In this document: piece after piece, positions 1 through 11,984 of the stretch
How positions within the stretch are numbered: position 1 is the stretch's first letter
Layout of the letters: each line of letters starts with the position of its first letter
Origin: Okapia johnstoni
Taxonomy: Eukaryota > Chordata > Mammalia > Artiodactyla > Giraffidae
Direction of reading: 5' to 3'
Assembly: GCA_024291935.2 (NCBI GenBank)
Contig: CM044306.1
Span: forward strand, 310,001-374,000
Length of the DNA: 64,000 nt
Position numbers and translations under genes: made by a program
Notes under the pieces: model-generated
Databases searched by the model: none
What the model saw: only the letters and a program-made list of their open reading frames with translations
Told to the model about the DNA's origin: nothing

Positions 1-1354
1 CCCCCCAGGCAGAGACGAAACAGCCTCTCAGAGGCACAGTGGCCCGGCCGAGAGGGAGGAGGTCCCCGGGCCTTGTGGGGGTCCTGTCCCGGGAGAGGCT
101 GTGCCTTCAGGCAGGACAGTGGGAGGACCTGGCCCTCTGTACGTCTCTGAGCCTCGGAACTCGCGGAAACAGGAAGGTGTTCACTTAGCAGGTTGAGCAG
201 ATTCCCACAAGGCCAGGCACCAATAACAGCCGAATGAGTGAAGGAGTCCCCGCGTCCTCGGGACTTAGCGGCGTAAGCACACACGTTCCCAGCGAGCATT
301 TGCTGGCTGAGCAAGAACTGAAGCCAGCACAGGGCGGTAGACGGGGAGCGACGGAGGCCGGTGAGGGCGGGTGAGGGCAGCTGAGGGGCCCGTCACCCCA
401 GACCCGAGGCTGTCTGCTGTCAGTGTTTACTGAGGATCACCTACAGAGAGGGATCCTCAGAGCGCAGCCTGATGGCTGTATGTCCACACCTGTGCGACCA
501 CTGCCCGGCCCGAGGTACAGACCACGTCCACACCCCCGGAGGCTCCACAAAGGGAGCCACACGCCGACCTGCATCTCCCAGGGTGAGTTCTGCCTGCACG
601 TGAACTTGACGTGAATGGCGGCAGACAGGAGTCCGACCCCGCTTCTCCATCTGCCTTTTGTGAGCCGGGAGCCACCACGTGAACGCCAACCGTCGCAATC
701 CGGCGAGAACGCGGGCTGGCAGGCGGCCCCGCCCCCGCGAACGTGGGTTCCGGGGTTTGAAGAGCACGTTGCTGCCTCCGTCGGGGAGCTGACTTGAGCA
801 GAACAGTTTCCACCTTCTTTGAGGAGAGCACCCCGTCTCAAGAGCCACCCTCAGCCTGACAGCTGAATCGTTCCTTTCCGGGCTGCGTGAGTCAGACCCA
901 GGGCCCGGCACCGCGCTCCGTTCTGTCACGAGGCTCTGCCCACCTCTTCCGGGAAGCCCGCCGCGCCAGCCTGGCCCACAGCCAGCAGCCGGCACCCACG
1001 GGCTGCTCCCGGGGGGGACGGTCTCACTCCGCCTTCACACCCCACCTCTCGCCCCCCAGCAGCGTCAGCGTGGCCCTGTGTCCGAGTCCCTGCAGCAGGT
1101 CTGGGGTCTTTACCAGACCCCGAGCTCCCCGCAGCCTCTCCCCACGTGCAGCAGCCATGGGGCTGTGAGCTCCACGCTGGAGCCGCGTCCCAGCAGGAAG
1201 CCCGCCCCGGCCTCCCCGCTGCCCACGGGGCTGTCTGCGCACGGCCGCGCGGACCAGACGGAGCACGCGAAGCGCCTGCACACGAGAGACGTTCGGAGGC
1301 CACAGCTCAGTGATGGGGAGAGGAACCTGGGGCTAGTCTGCGGGGCCTGAATCC

Positions 1355-1362
1355 TGACGTCA
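1355..1362. promoter_or_regulatory. Palindromic CRE (TGACGTCA)
   Basis: Exact 8-bp full cAMP response element in CACNG4 intron 1, at the left edge of a MIR. Function is not shown by sequence alone. Confidence 0.35.
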
Positions 1363-1556
1363 GCACCTGCTGGCTCTGTGGCCCCAAGGCAATTGCTTAG
1401 CCTCTCTGTTCCTCAGCTTCCTCACGTGTACAACGGAAGCAGGGACAGCAGCTCACCCACGGGTGCTGAGGACTAACCACACCAGTCTATCCGTCTATCC
1501 GTCCGTCCTTCCAGTGCTTGGGACAGTTCCTGGCACACAATAAAGGGCGTATAAGT
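1363..1556 (+). repeat. MIR SINE
   Basis: Diverged MIR in forward sense: the region after the B box (CTTAGCCTCTCTGTTCCTCAG) and the 3' part (CCTGGCACACAATAAAGG). It has a short GTCTATCC-like expansion at about 1485-1510. Confidence 0.7.
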
Positions 1557-2322
1557 AACAGCCCGAGCTATAACTGTTTGACAAATAATTAATTGAATGA
1601 AACCACGGCTGTTACAGGCTGAGGTAACACGTGGAGAGTCCTTGAGATGATACTCCGCACGCTTGGGACACGGTGAGTGCTCAGTAGGCATCCGCTCTTA
1701 TTTTAAAAGAATTCGTGCTTTGGCTCTTACGCAGAGAAGGGAGCTGGCGGGTGTGGGACGGATACGCAGGGAGGCTGAGGGGCACAGGCACGCTGTGAGG
1801 ACTGAGCAGGGCTGGCCCAGCAGCCTTCCCGCTCGTGGGCGTCTCGACATTCTACCTCTTATAAGGGGGGGGTCTCCTACGTGTCTTCGGGCCCCAGCAC
1901 CTCCCAGAGCACTCTGCACTGGCGGGCACATTCCAAAGACTTGTTGATTGACAGCCAGAAATGAGCTAGAGAAAGTACCCCATCTAGAGACACAAGAAAC
2001 CCAGGTCGATTTCCTTCCCCATCCTCCAGGGATGGGGAGATAGAAGGCGGGCCTATGCGTGCCTCCCGAGAGGATGAGGGCTTTTAAGGCTGAAGATGAG
2101 GGCTTTATTTTCGGCTCCAGGAAAGACTGAACAAGGAGGAACAGGCATCACCATGAAAGGCCCAGAGATGCTGATGAGATTTGAGAAATAACTAGCTCAA
2201 GTACTGGCCGTCTCGGCCACAGACGGCTGGACATGCACCTCTCTCTCTGCCTTCCGTCCGCTGGCGCTTTTATCCTAACCACGACGGCCGCTAACGGCTA
2301 AAAGCCGCATTAATGAGCAGTG

Positions 2323-2436
2323 TGTGTGTTCCATGCCCGACTCTTTGCGGCCCCATGGACTGTAGCTGTAAAGCTCTTCTGTCCATGGGATCCTGCAGGT
2401 AAGAATACTGGAGTGGGTCACCATCTCCTTCTGCAC
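2323..2436 (-). mobile_element. BovA-type SINE fragment with target-site duplication
   Basis: Minus-strand BovA core (GACTCTTTGCGGCCCCATGG, AATACTGGAGTGGGTCACC). It is flanked by the direct repeat TTAATGAGCAGTG at 2310-2322 and 2437-2449, so it is a complete, short retroposition event. Confidence 0.85.
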
Positions 2437-2700
2437 TTAATGAGCAGTGAGGACCATTAACTTGGCAACAGGGACCCCTGGAAGCTGATACCCCAGCATC
2501 GACTGGCATTTGGTGGGTCAGCAGACGCGCTGGCATAAAGAGCAGGGTGGCGGGGGGGATGGAGGTAGCGCAGGTCACAGTGGACTCCGCCTTCCCCATT
2601 GGACCCCCAGGCAAAGACCTTTTCTAAAGAATTTACACTAATGGAATTGGCAATGGAAAGAAGTTGAGATGGAAGAATTCTTTATTTTAAAGCATTTGAG

Positions 2701-2716
2701 GTTTTTTTTTTTTTTT
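2701..2716. repeat. Poly(T) run
   Basis: Fifteen or so consecutive T, possibly the tail of a minus-strand retroposon that I could not identify. Confidence 0.5.
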
Positions 2717-2739
2717 GGTGCAACGGAGCATGCTTAAAC

Positions 2740-3042
2740 TTGCCACAGGGTGATCTTTCAGGAAAAAACAAAAAGCAAGCATCTTCTGTTCAAACTTCAT
2801 TGGATTCATATTTAAAGAAACCTTGGCCAGTCTGGCTCAGGCAGGAAAGTACCTCCAAAGGAAGATTTCATGGTAGAGCTTTTATATTAAGTAGTTGGTT
2901 TTACATATGCGATAAAAGTTTGTATGAGCATCTCTCTGGGTTTTATTTGCCTTTCACTTACTGTTGCGGTCACTTTGGGCACTTTTATTATGTGGGGTGG
3001 ATTTCTAGGAATGGAAACCCAGTGTGCAAATTGTGCTTATAG
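2740..3042 (+). other. 100-codon open frame in an AT-rich block, possibly a relict transposase end
   Basis: This frame has AT-rich codons unlike its GC-rich surroundings, and AATAAA follows at about 3045. Near its start it contains QTSLDSYLKKP, which resembles the PCNA-interacting tail motif seen in some pogo/Tigger transposases. The rest (aromatic and cysteine-rich) matches nothing I know and probably reads through non-coding sequence. It is not called a gene. Confidence 0.2.
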
Positions 3043-4158
3043 GAAATAAAGATTTGATGGTAGATGGCTCGGAAAGGCCTTCATCCAGGAATCAATTTGG
3101 TTATAAGTCGGGGATCACCTGAACTAAAACACCGATGCCAGGTGACCGGGCACGATGCCCAGGGCTGTTCCTGGATGCGCTTCCGAAGAAAGAACGCAGG
3201 CACCCTGGGCGCCGCGGAGCACGCAGGGGCGCCCACCTGCCCGCGGGCTGCAGACTGGCCCAGGGCTTTGCAAAATTAAGTGTCATGTTTATGTATCTGC
3301 ACCCCCAACGTGGTAGAAAATCAGAAAAAGACAAAAGGAGATAAGATAAACCACTCAGAGTTTCCATGATCATCATTACAAAAAACATCCTGGTGAATTT
3401 TTTCCCAAGATTCTTTCCAGGCCTCATAGAACAGCAAGAGCCACATTCACATCTATTTGTACAGATGACCTTTAGAGGCTTCCTATCTGTGGGTTTTTGA
3501 CTCACTCAATTTGCTATTTAATAGACTTCTCCTCATGTTTAATAACCCTCCTAATAATCACAGAGTTGAATACATTTTTATCTAGTAAATGTCTCAAGAA
3601 CTTTCAAAAGACTGCCTTGAACAGGAAGAGGGAGAGAGCTTGTAAACTTTAAATATGGCAGACAAGAGAGGGGAAGGGAGAAGTAATTAGAAATACAAGT
3701 TAGAAAGAAAGAAAGGGAACCGGGTGGGGTGGGGGAGGACGGGCGGGACACGGGCAGGAACAGAGGAGCTGGGTTTGGAGAAGGGGTGGCGGGGGGGAAG
3801 GAGCCTGAACAAGGGCCTGGGGCCACATCGCAGCCCAACACCAAGTGGGAGGGGGCAGGCAGCGCCCCGAGAAGCAGACCACCAGGGCCACGGCCCCGGG
3901 TGACAAGGGGCCCCCAAGGTGGGAGAGGGAAGACCCTCCAAATGGTTAAGCCCATGGGGACTCTCCAGCCCCAGGCATCTGGCCTTGACTCACACGCAGG
4001 AATCTGTGGGCAGAAAGATAACAAAAGCTATTTTTCATGCAAGAGGAGTTGGACATCAGGAAAAATCAGAGCCCCTTTGTATGACATGCCAAACTGCTGA
4101 AGCGAGAGGATGTCTCGGGTGAGGGCTCGGATGAGAGCGGGGACGGCACGCTCGCCCC

Positions 4159-4210
4159 GGGGAGCCAGCCCTCAGTGTGAGCTTGGGGAGCCAGCCCTCA
4201 GTGTGAGCTT
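4159..4210. repeat. Perfect 26-bp tandem duplication
   Basis: Two identical adjacent copies of a 26-bp unit beginning GGGGAGCCAGCCCTCAGTG. Confidence 0.9.
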
Positions 4211-4535
4211 GTTATCTGCCGGAAGCAAGCGCAGGGTGTCCCCCTCCCGCCGCACGGCCAGACGAGCTGGTGACACGGCCTTGGCTGGACTGCCCAGCCC
4301 CTGGAAGGAAGCCTGGGTGTCCTGAAATGTCCCCGGGGAGTCTTTGGGGAGCCACGGTCTCTTCGCAGCTTGCGGTGTGGTCTGGGGGCTGGAGGTGAGC
4401 CAGGCTCCCTCCTCTAGACCCACCCTCATGGGCCCCTCCACTCTGTAACCCCTGGTGCAGGGCGGTCTCTGGGTGTTGGGCCACACCCAAGCACCAACGT
4501 CTCAGCTCAGTTCCTGCCAGCAGATCTGCCCAGTA

Positions 4536-4655
4536 GGTGTTGTTAATGTACCCATTTTGCAGAGAAAGCAACTGAGGCTCAGAGAGATGGCAATGGCTGG
4601 TCACAGGTCTCGCCGCCGGTGGGAGGCAGAGCCTGGACTCAAACTCTGACTCACT
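4536..4655 (-). repeat. MIR SINE
   Basis: Reverse-sense MIR: ATTTTGCAGAGAAAGCAACTG, GGCTCAGAGAG, then CTGGACTCAAACTCTGACTC. Confidence 0.75.
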
Positions 4656-5714
4656 CTGGGCCCTGCACCTCACGTCCACCAGCACGTCCTCTAAGAAGCC
4701 ACTCAGCTGCTAGAAATCTCAAATCTACTGTGAGGCAGGTGTGTGCAGGTGTGTGTTTCCCATCTATCCTCCTGACAACCCTGAGACAGGCCTTTGCAGA
4801 AGTGCAGGAGGAGGCCCTGCCGCCGGGCGTGTTCTGAGGTTCTGTCCTCACCGCGTCCTCTCCTCCTGCGGGTCCCCAGGACCAGACAGCAAGCTCCCGA
4901 GGCCGTGCAGTACCCATCGAGCCCAGCACAAAGCCAGGCCTCAGCAGGGGCCCCACGTCGGGTCGGCCCAGGGTGCGCTCTTCATTCTCTGAGGAAGCAC
5001 GTGGCCCCGCGTTCGTGGGGCCAGGGGAGAAACACAGGGGAGGCGGCTCCAGCCTCCCCTGCTCCGCAGGCCAGCCGCCGCCTCCCTGCAGCCTCAGGGC
5101 CCAGCTCCCCCCGCCCCCTTTCTCCCACCAGTAATCTGGGGGGGCGGGGGGGGGGCGTCCACTGCAAAGTGAAAATGTGGCTTCTTCTCTTCAAAAATGA
5201 TCAAGAATGTTCCCCTGGTGACGACTTGTTACTGGGGCCTGGGGTCTTTCCAGGCCAGTCTTGATGTAAAATGTTTTGGGCTGTGCCCTCTCCTACTCCA
5301 CCATCTCTGCCGGTCCAAATCTAAGAGTGCCAGCATTTCAGGATCTAAGAACACTTCATATACCAACCGCCTCACTCGTGTAAAACCACATGAGAAATTC
5401 TGTGCTGGGCTACTTTATCTAGAACTTTGGTTCAGAAAATACAAAGATCCCACTGCTCTCTGTCCCACTGCGGAACCGAAGTTGGTGGGTCAGCAGGCAC
5501 TAGCTGACATCGAGTCACAGGGGAGCCCTTGCCAGCGGCCATCGGGGATGGATGGCGATGGATGGGGGATGCCCCGCCCCCTGGCCAGCCCCTCCCCCCT
5601 GTGTGGGGCGGGGCAGCCCTCTGACCAGCCCACCAGAAGCCTCCTGTTCCCACCCCAGGGCAGTCTCCTTGCTTCTGTGTCTTAGGGAATGGCTCCACCG
5701 CCTGGGGGTGTTGA

Positions 5715-5835
5715 CTGCTGTAACTCCATTTTACAGATGAGAAAGGGGAGGCTCAGGGAAGCCAAGCAAGTTGCCCAAGGTCACAGAGCTGAAACAGGGC
5801 ACAGCAGGGTTCAAACGGAGCTCTCTCTGACTCCC
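5715..5835 (-). repeat. MIR SINE
   Basis: Well-preserved reverse-sense MIR: CCATTTTACAGATGAGAAAG, TTGCCCAAGGTCACAGAGCT, GGGTTCAAACGGAG. Confidence 0.85.
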
Positions 5836-6482
5836 TCCCCACCCACCAGCCTTCCTATTAAGCATCATGCAGACTTGGTTCAGAGATCACCTGCCCTAAG
5901 TCTTCCTGACGGTGAAGCCCCTGTGGGAGCCGTCATGCGTCTGGGGCTTTGCAGATGGGGGAATGAGCCCGACGTCATCCCATCGACGGCCATGGAGCTG
6001 GGGGTGACGTGATCTGGTTTATATTCTTACAAGGTCTTCCTGGATGCGTGTGAAGAGCTCGCGCAGGGGCAGGCGGGCTGGTCAGGATTCTCCTTGGGGA
6101 ACCCCGGAGAGAAATGACAGAGGCTGGGAGCCAGCAGGGGGCTGTAAGGAACCTGGCGGGGATGAGGCAGGGAAGGGGGTCTAACCTCGTCCCTAGGGTG
6201 GCCGGCCCTGGGCTGAGCACACAGCAGGCCACCAGTGCTTCCTGAGAACCAGTGACTGAGTGGGTGGGAGAGGGGCCGGCTGACTCGAGGTGGGAACACG
6301 CAGGAGCGTGTCCGCGGGTGAGGCTGCCCCCAGCGTGCCGGTCCTCACCAAATGTCAGGGTGAAAAGAGGCCAAGCCAAGTGTTTCCAAGAAAATGAGCC
6401 TGAAATCCTGTATCCTCTGCAGGGCCTCCGTGGAGCAGAGCAGTCCCCAAGTGACCTCTCATTGGAGAGTCACACAACCCAG

Positions 6483-7272
6483 GGGGTGGTGGAGGAAAGG
6501 ACATGGAAGGATGGAAGGAAGAGGAGGAAGAAAAGATGGAGGGAGGGAAGAAAGAGGGAGACTGAAGGGAAGAGGGAAACAGAGGTAGAGAGGAGGGAAG
6601 GTGGGCGGAGGGGTGACGGAGGGAGAGGGAGGGGGTTGGAAGGGGGGAGGGGAGAGGGAGGGGGGGGGGGGAGGGAGGGAGGGGGAGGGGGAGGGAGGGG
6701 GAGGGGGGAGGATGGATGGGGGAGGGGGGAGGAGAAGGGAGAGAGAGGAGGGAGGGGGAGGGGGGGGGAGGGGGGAGGGAGGGGGAGGGGGGAGGGGGAA
6801 GGAGGGGGAAGGGGGAGGAGGATGGATGGAGGAGGGGAGGAGGGAGGGGGAGGGGGAAGGAGGGGGTGGGGAGGGGGAGGGGAGGGAGGATGGATGGAGG
6901 GTGGAGGGAGGGGGAGGGGGAGGGAGGGTGGATGGAGGGTGGATGGAGGAGGGGGAGGAGGGAGGAGGAGGGAGGGGAAGGAGGGAGGAGGGAGGAGGGA
7001 GGGGGAGGGGGATGGATGGAGGGTGGGTGGAGGAGGGGGAGGGAGGGGGAGGAGGAGGGAGAGGGAGGAGGGAGGGGGAAGGGGAGGGAGCATGGATGGA
7101 GGGTGGATGGAGGAGGGGGAGGATGGGGAGGGGGAGGGAGGAAGGGGAGGAGGGAGGAGGGGGGAGGGCGGAGGGAGGAGGAGGGGGAGGGAGGGGGAGG
7201 GAGGATGGATGGAGGGTGGATGGAGGAGGGGGAGAGAGGGGGGAGGGAGGGAGGAGGGAGGGAAAGAAGGGT
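6483..7272. repeat. Homopurine (GGA/GGGGA) tract with GGATGGATGGA blocks
   Basis: About 790 bp of almost pure purine on the plus strand, with repeated GGATGGATGGAGGGTGGATGG blocks at irregular spacing (starts near 6890, 7012, 7092 and 7205). It is in CACNG4 intron 1, so the sense RNA is polypyrimidine. Every frame through it is open because of composition. Confidence 0.95.
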
Positions 7273-7821
7273 ATCAGTTGCCATCCTGACAGCCAAGCCA
7301 TGAGAGGCTCCCGGAGGTCCGAGTTAGGATACACAAGCCTGTCCAGATGTTTGCGGCAGAACTAGCAGCAGGCACAGGTCTCCTGACTCCCATCCTGATG
7401 TTTCCATTCCCGGCCCCCTGTTCCCCTCTATCCAGCCCCTACCCCATGATGCTGGAGTTCCCGGCTGCAGCCTTGGTGTCCGCCAGGAAACAGGAGGTGG
7501 GACCCGTGGCCTGGGTGACTGCCATCACCCCCTGGGTGCGGCCTTGGTGCTAGACCCTATCTCAGCTCTTAACTAGGGCCCTTGGGTGCTGATTTTACAG
7601 TTCTCAAAAGCCATTCCGCTTGGTTCTGACTCTCAGAGAGGATGAAACAGCGCCGTGCTCTACATGGGCCTGAACATCCCAGGGACATTCAGCTTCTTCC
7701 ACTCCTAGACCCTGGAGGCCAGTGAGCCAACCTGGGGCCCCACTCAGCTCAGCTGCAAAGGCTAGGTGACTTATTTTTTCTGGGAAAACTTTCAAGTCTG
7801 AGGAAATAAGGAAATAAGGGG

Positions 7822-8031
7822 AAGGCAAGGTGGCTCAGTGGTAAAGAATCTGCCTGCCAACGTAGGAGACGCAGGAGATGTGGGTTCGATCCCTGGGTCG
7901 GGAAGATCCCCTGGAGGAGGAAATGGCACCCACTCCAGTATTCTTTCCTGGAGAATCCCATGGACAGAGAAGCCTAGGGGGCTAGAGTCCATGGGGTCGG
8001 AAAGAGTCGGATATGACTGAGCACAGACACA
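7822..8031 (+). mobile_element. Bov-tA SINE
   Basis: Complete forward copy: tRNA-like head (GGTGGCTCAGTGGTAAAGAA, B-box GGTTCGATCCC) followed by the BovA body ending ATATGACTGAGCACA. Confidence 0.93.
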
Positions 8032-8261
8032 CTGTCTGCTTTGCAAAGACCCTGGAGCTCCACGAGGGGCCCCATGTGGACCCCAGCCCCATCCTGACCC
8101 CTCAGGGGCCTTCGAGGTGCCAAGGGGCAGGACGGCAGGGAAAGGCCTAGAGGGCGTGAGTTCCCTTCACCCTGCCGGGTGCCCAGCCAGGTGCTGGCCC
8201 TCGGGGGAGGCTGAGCAGACAGAGCCCTGGCCAGGCAGCCCCCACGTGCTTCTGCTCCCAA

Positions 8262-8335
8262 TCCGTCACTAACGAGCTGTATGACCTTGAGCAAGGCCCC
8301 TTCCCTCTCCAGCCTCGATTTCCTTTGCTTGCAGA
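8262..8335 (+). repeat. MIR SINE fragment
   Basis: Core region ACTAACGAGCTGTATGACCT, TGAGCAAGG, TCTCCAGCCTCGATTTCC. Confidence 0.6.
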
Positions 8336-9121
8336 GTGGTGGGATCTGGCCACACCAGCCACGCCCCCAGGCAGGTGACTGGCCCCCCTGCAATTCATCA
8401 CTCATCAAAGGGAATGGGGCCAGGTACCATTCACGCCTCCAGTCACCTAAAGCAGACGCCAGGCTGTCCCCCAGCAGAGATGCTCTCTGCCCGCCACTGA
8501 CGCGCCCTGTGTTTTCTCGAAGAAAAGAGAGATAATGGAGTTCCTATTAGGTGCCAGGCATCAGGTACGCTCCTGCCCTGAACCTAAATGACGGAGGTCT
8601 CCACGGGGCACTTCTGCCTGCTCCTCTCCCCACTGCCCAGGAGAAGTCTGCCAAAGTCTGCAGACAGTTTGGTTGTCACAGCTTGGTGGGTGGCGGCTGT
8701 AAGTGGCTTCCAGTCAGTCAAGCCCGAGATGCTGCTGAACCATTCACACTCACAGGGCCTCACAGCGAACGAACGAACGAGCCGGCTCAGGCGGTCCTCA
8801 GGCCCCTCCACCCCCCAGGCTCCTCCTGCCTCAGCCTTGCCCGTCTCTCCCTGGAAGCGCTCCCTCCAGCCCTTCTCGGACAGCTCCTTCCCGTCCCCTT
8901 GACCAACGGCCACCCATCCCGGCCTCTTCCAGCATGCAGCCCCGCACACACTCTACATCAAACAGTCGTCAGTCCCTGGAAGGGTCAGCTGCCCCGTTAG
9001 AACGGCAGCTCCCACACGCCGGCAGAGCGGCTGCTCCGTGAGCAGGGGCGGCGTGAGTGGACGAGGGCACGGACACAAGTGTGCCCGTAGGACCGGGGAC
9101 GCACCCTTCTGAGTGTGGTGA

Positions 9122-9330
9122 AAGTGCCAGTTGCTCAGTCGTGTCCGACTCTTTGTGACCCCAGGGACTGTAGCCCGCCAGGCTCCCCTGTCCAGGGGGT
9201 TCTCCAGGCACAAGTACTGGAGTGAGCTGCCATGCCCTTCTCCAGGGGATCTTCCAGACCCAGGGATCGAACCTGGGTCTCCCACACTACGGGCAGCTTC
9301 TTTACCATCTGAGCTGCCGGGGAAGCCTAT
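9122..9330 (-). mobile_element. Bov-tA SINE with 9-bp target-site duplication
   Basis: Complete reverse copy (CAGTCGTGTCCGACTCTTTG to TTTACCATCTGAGCTGCCGG), flanked by GTGTGGTGA at 9113-9121 and 9331-9339. Confidence 0.93.
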
Positions 9331-9819
9331 GTGTGGTGAGAGCCACTGAACCAAGTCATCTCGAGTGGCAGAAGGTCAAAGGTGGGAGGAATGTTCCAGA
9401 TCAGCCAGGTCCCACTTCCAGATGAGGAGACAGAGGCTACCAGGCTCTCTGACGCCCTGGATCTGATGACCTGAGGTCGCTTCCTACTCTGTGCTTCTGT
9501 TACCATGTCCTAGAAGCCCCCAGAGTCCTGGCCATCCGGATGGACACTGAAGATTTATTTTAAAGGGTGGTTCATTTCCTCCTGAACCTTTCTGAAGCCC
9601 CTGTCAGGGAGCGCCTCCAAAGCCAGGTCTGCAGTGAGACCATTAAGTCAGGCTGGGGTCCACCAGGAACCCAGCTTCTCTTCTCTAAGTCTGCTGGCGC
9701 CAAAGGAGTGAAGGACAGAGGAGGAGGAAGAGACAGAGCGGGGTGTGAAGGGGGGCAGACATGAGAAGGGCTGCCGGCCCCCCTGCGTGACTAGAGAGCA
9801 GGTACCTGACGGGAGGAAA

Positions 9820-10016
9820 TGACGCACTGGAAAAGACCCTGACGCCGGGAGAGACTGAGGGCAGGGGAAGAAGGGGGTGATGGAGGGTGAGACGGCATCA
9901 CCAACTCAGTGGACATGAATTTGAGCAAACTCCGGGAGATGGTGAAGGAGAGGGAAGCCTGGCGCGTTGCAGTCCACGGGGTCGCAGAGTCAGACAGGAC
10001 TGAACGAGAACAACCA
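9820..10016 (+). mobile_element. BovB/ART2A-type 3' end
   Basis: Forward 3' tail of the RTE-class BovB LINE or its SINE relative: CACTGGAAAAGACCCTGACG, GGCATCACCAACTCAGTGGA, CTGAACGAGAACAACC. Confidence 0.9.
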
Positions 10017-11768
10017 CCCACAGAGCGGGGAGAGAAGGAAGAACACCGCCACAGACTGGGTCCTCCCCAGACCCATGCTGACGCTCTGCTCCCAGAGGTA
10101 CTTGGCGGTGGGGCCCTGGGAGGTGAGCTTATGCGTGAGGTCGGAGGGTGGGGTCCCCACGAGGGGGTCAGTGTCCTCGGGATGAGGAAGCAGAGCGGAG
10201 AGCTCTCTCCGCCCTAAGGACACGCACGGGAGCAGGTGGCCGCTTGCAAGGCAGGAAGCAGCTCTCACCAGGAACCAAGCTGCCCAGCACCTTGGTCTTG
10301 GGCTTCAGCCTCCGGAGCTGCAAGAAATAATGTCTGCAGTTTGAGCCGTTCGGCCGGCCACACTCTGTGATGGCAGCTGAGCTGACTGAAAATGCCCCCC
10401 ACCCCCGCCTCCCGTCTGTGTGGTTCAAGCACAGGGCCCCCCTGGCAGGTAGAAATTTGGGCCCACCTGTTCAGCCCCAACCGCATCCGGACGTGGGCAG
10501 GCGCCCCGACACCCAAGCGCTGGCGCCTCACTCCCCCCCGCCGTTAAAGTCCTGAAGACTTACACTGCAGAGTTGCTGGCAGTTACACAAACTAATGTCA
10601 GGTCGCGGAGGCTGGTGTGATGGCTGTTACGAGCAACCCTGGAGGGACCAGGAGGGACCATGGGCCAGGGGACCGGCTGGTGAGCTGGGCGCCGTGGGGA
10701 GGCCTGTTCTCTGCCCGCACCCCCGGTACTAGCTGGACAGGCTGCCCGTGAATTAGTGCAAGAGAAGACGGACACAAACCCAGACAGGAAAAGCCTGGAG
10801 CAGGGTGGGGAAAGGACGGTATTCAGATCCAAACCTCCCTGAGCGTATCCGTGTCAGGAGTGTGGTGTAAGGCAGGGCTTCCTGGCTGACCCGCCGGGAG
10901 AGGGTTCCAGACGCAAGAAGCGCGTCCCTGGGGAAGTGGGCCTGGGTGGCAGGGCCGGGTGGCCGTCACTGGCTGGCCTCCCCCTCCCCTGCCCGGGGCA
11001 GTGCTGACACGCCCTCTTCTGCGGTGTGCTTGGTGAGTGAGGTCTGGGTCCCTGGGGTGAGAGGCGCTGCCTGTGGTGGGGCAGGAAGGTGTGCAGGGCC
11101 CAGGGTCTCCCCACCTCCCCGGCAGGCGCCCGGGACAGGCTGACACGAAGCAGGCACCCAGGCTGCTGTCTCTGGAGGTGTGATGTGGGCGTGCTGGGGA
11201 CAGTCCTACAGGGACCTGCAGACGCGGGGGCTGTTCCCGAGGCTGAACTCTGCCGGGACCCTTATCTGGGCCCGGAGCTCCCCTGACGACACCACAGAGA
11301 CTGGCTCCCTGCGGCATCCAGCAGCTCGGAGTCTCCTCTTCTCTTCCTGCGTCTACGTGAGGCCCACCCCACCCCCCGGCCCCATCCCAAGCTCATCGCA
11401 CACGCTCCAGAACGCCTTTCTCTTCTACACCTCATCTGATTCCAGGATGCACTAGAGACTGAACAAATGTGGGGTGGTGGTAGCTTTATGGAAAAGTCCC
11501 CAAAGACTTGTTACTCCTTTCCTTCGTCCCTAGCGCTAGGCTGAGAGTCAGCAAAGACACAAGGAAGGAAGAGGGGGGAGGTCCCGGGGACAGAGGGAGG
11601 GGTGGCTGGTTGAGGGGGGGAGCAGGCTGGTCCCCAGCATGGTGGGAAAAGAGAGAAGGGACAATGTGTGTGTTACCCAACTTGTGTATCAGTTGAACAT
11701 TCTCACTTCCAAATGCTTTCCTGCTGCCGCGAGCCAGTCTCAGAACTGGGCTCCTCCACTGGGTAGTC

Positions 11769-11984
11769 AAGTGTAAGTGTGGGCTCAGTCGTGTCTGACT
11801 CTCTGCGACCCCATGGACTGTAGCCCACCAGACACCTCTGTGCATGGCATTTCCCAGGCGAGAATACTGGAGTGGGTTGCCATTTCCTTCTCCAGGGTAT
11901 CTTCCTGACCCAGGGCTTGAACCCTCATCTCCTATGACTCCTGCAATGGCAGGCAGATTCTTTACCACTGTGCCACCTGGCAGG
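11769..11984 (-). mobile_element. Bov-tA SINE
   Basis: Complete reverse copy: GCTCAGTCGTGTCTGACTCT to TTTACCACTGTGCCACCTGG. Confidence 0.92.

Noticed and set aside
6252..7365. Glycine/glutamate-rich and proline/serine-rich long frames
   Set aside because: Translations of a homopurine/homopyrimidine tract in several frames and both strands.
7822..8031. tRNA gene in the SINE head
   Set aside because: A and B box-like motifs belong to the tRNA-derived head of Bov-tA; no intact tRNA fold or anticodon arm is supported. The same applies to the other SINEs.
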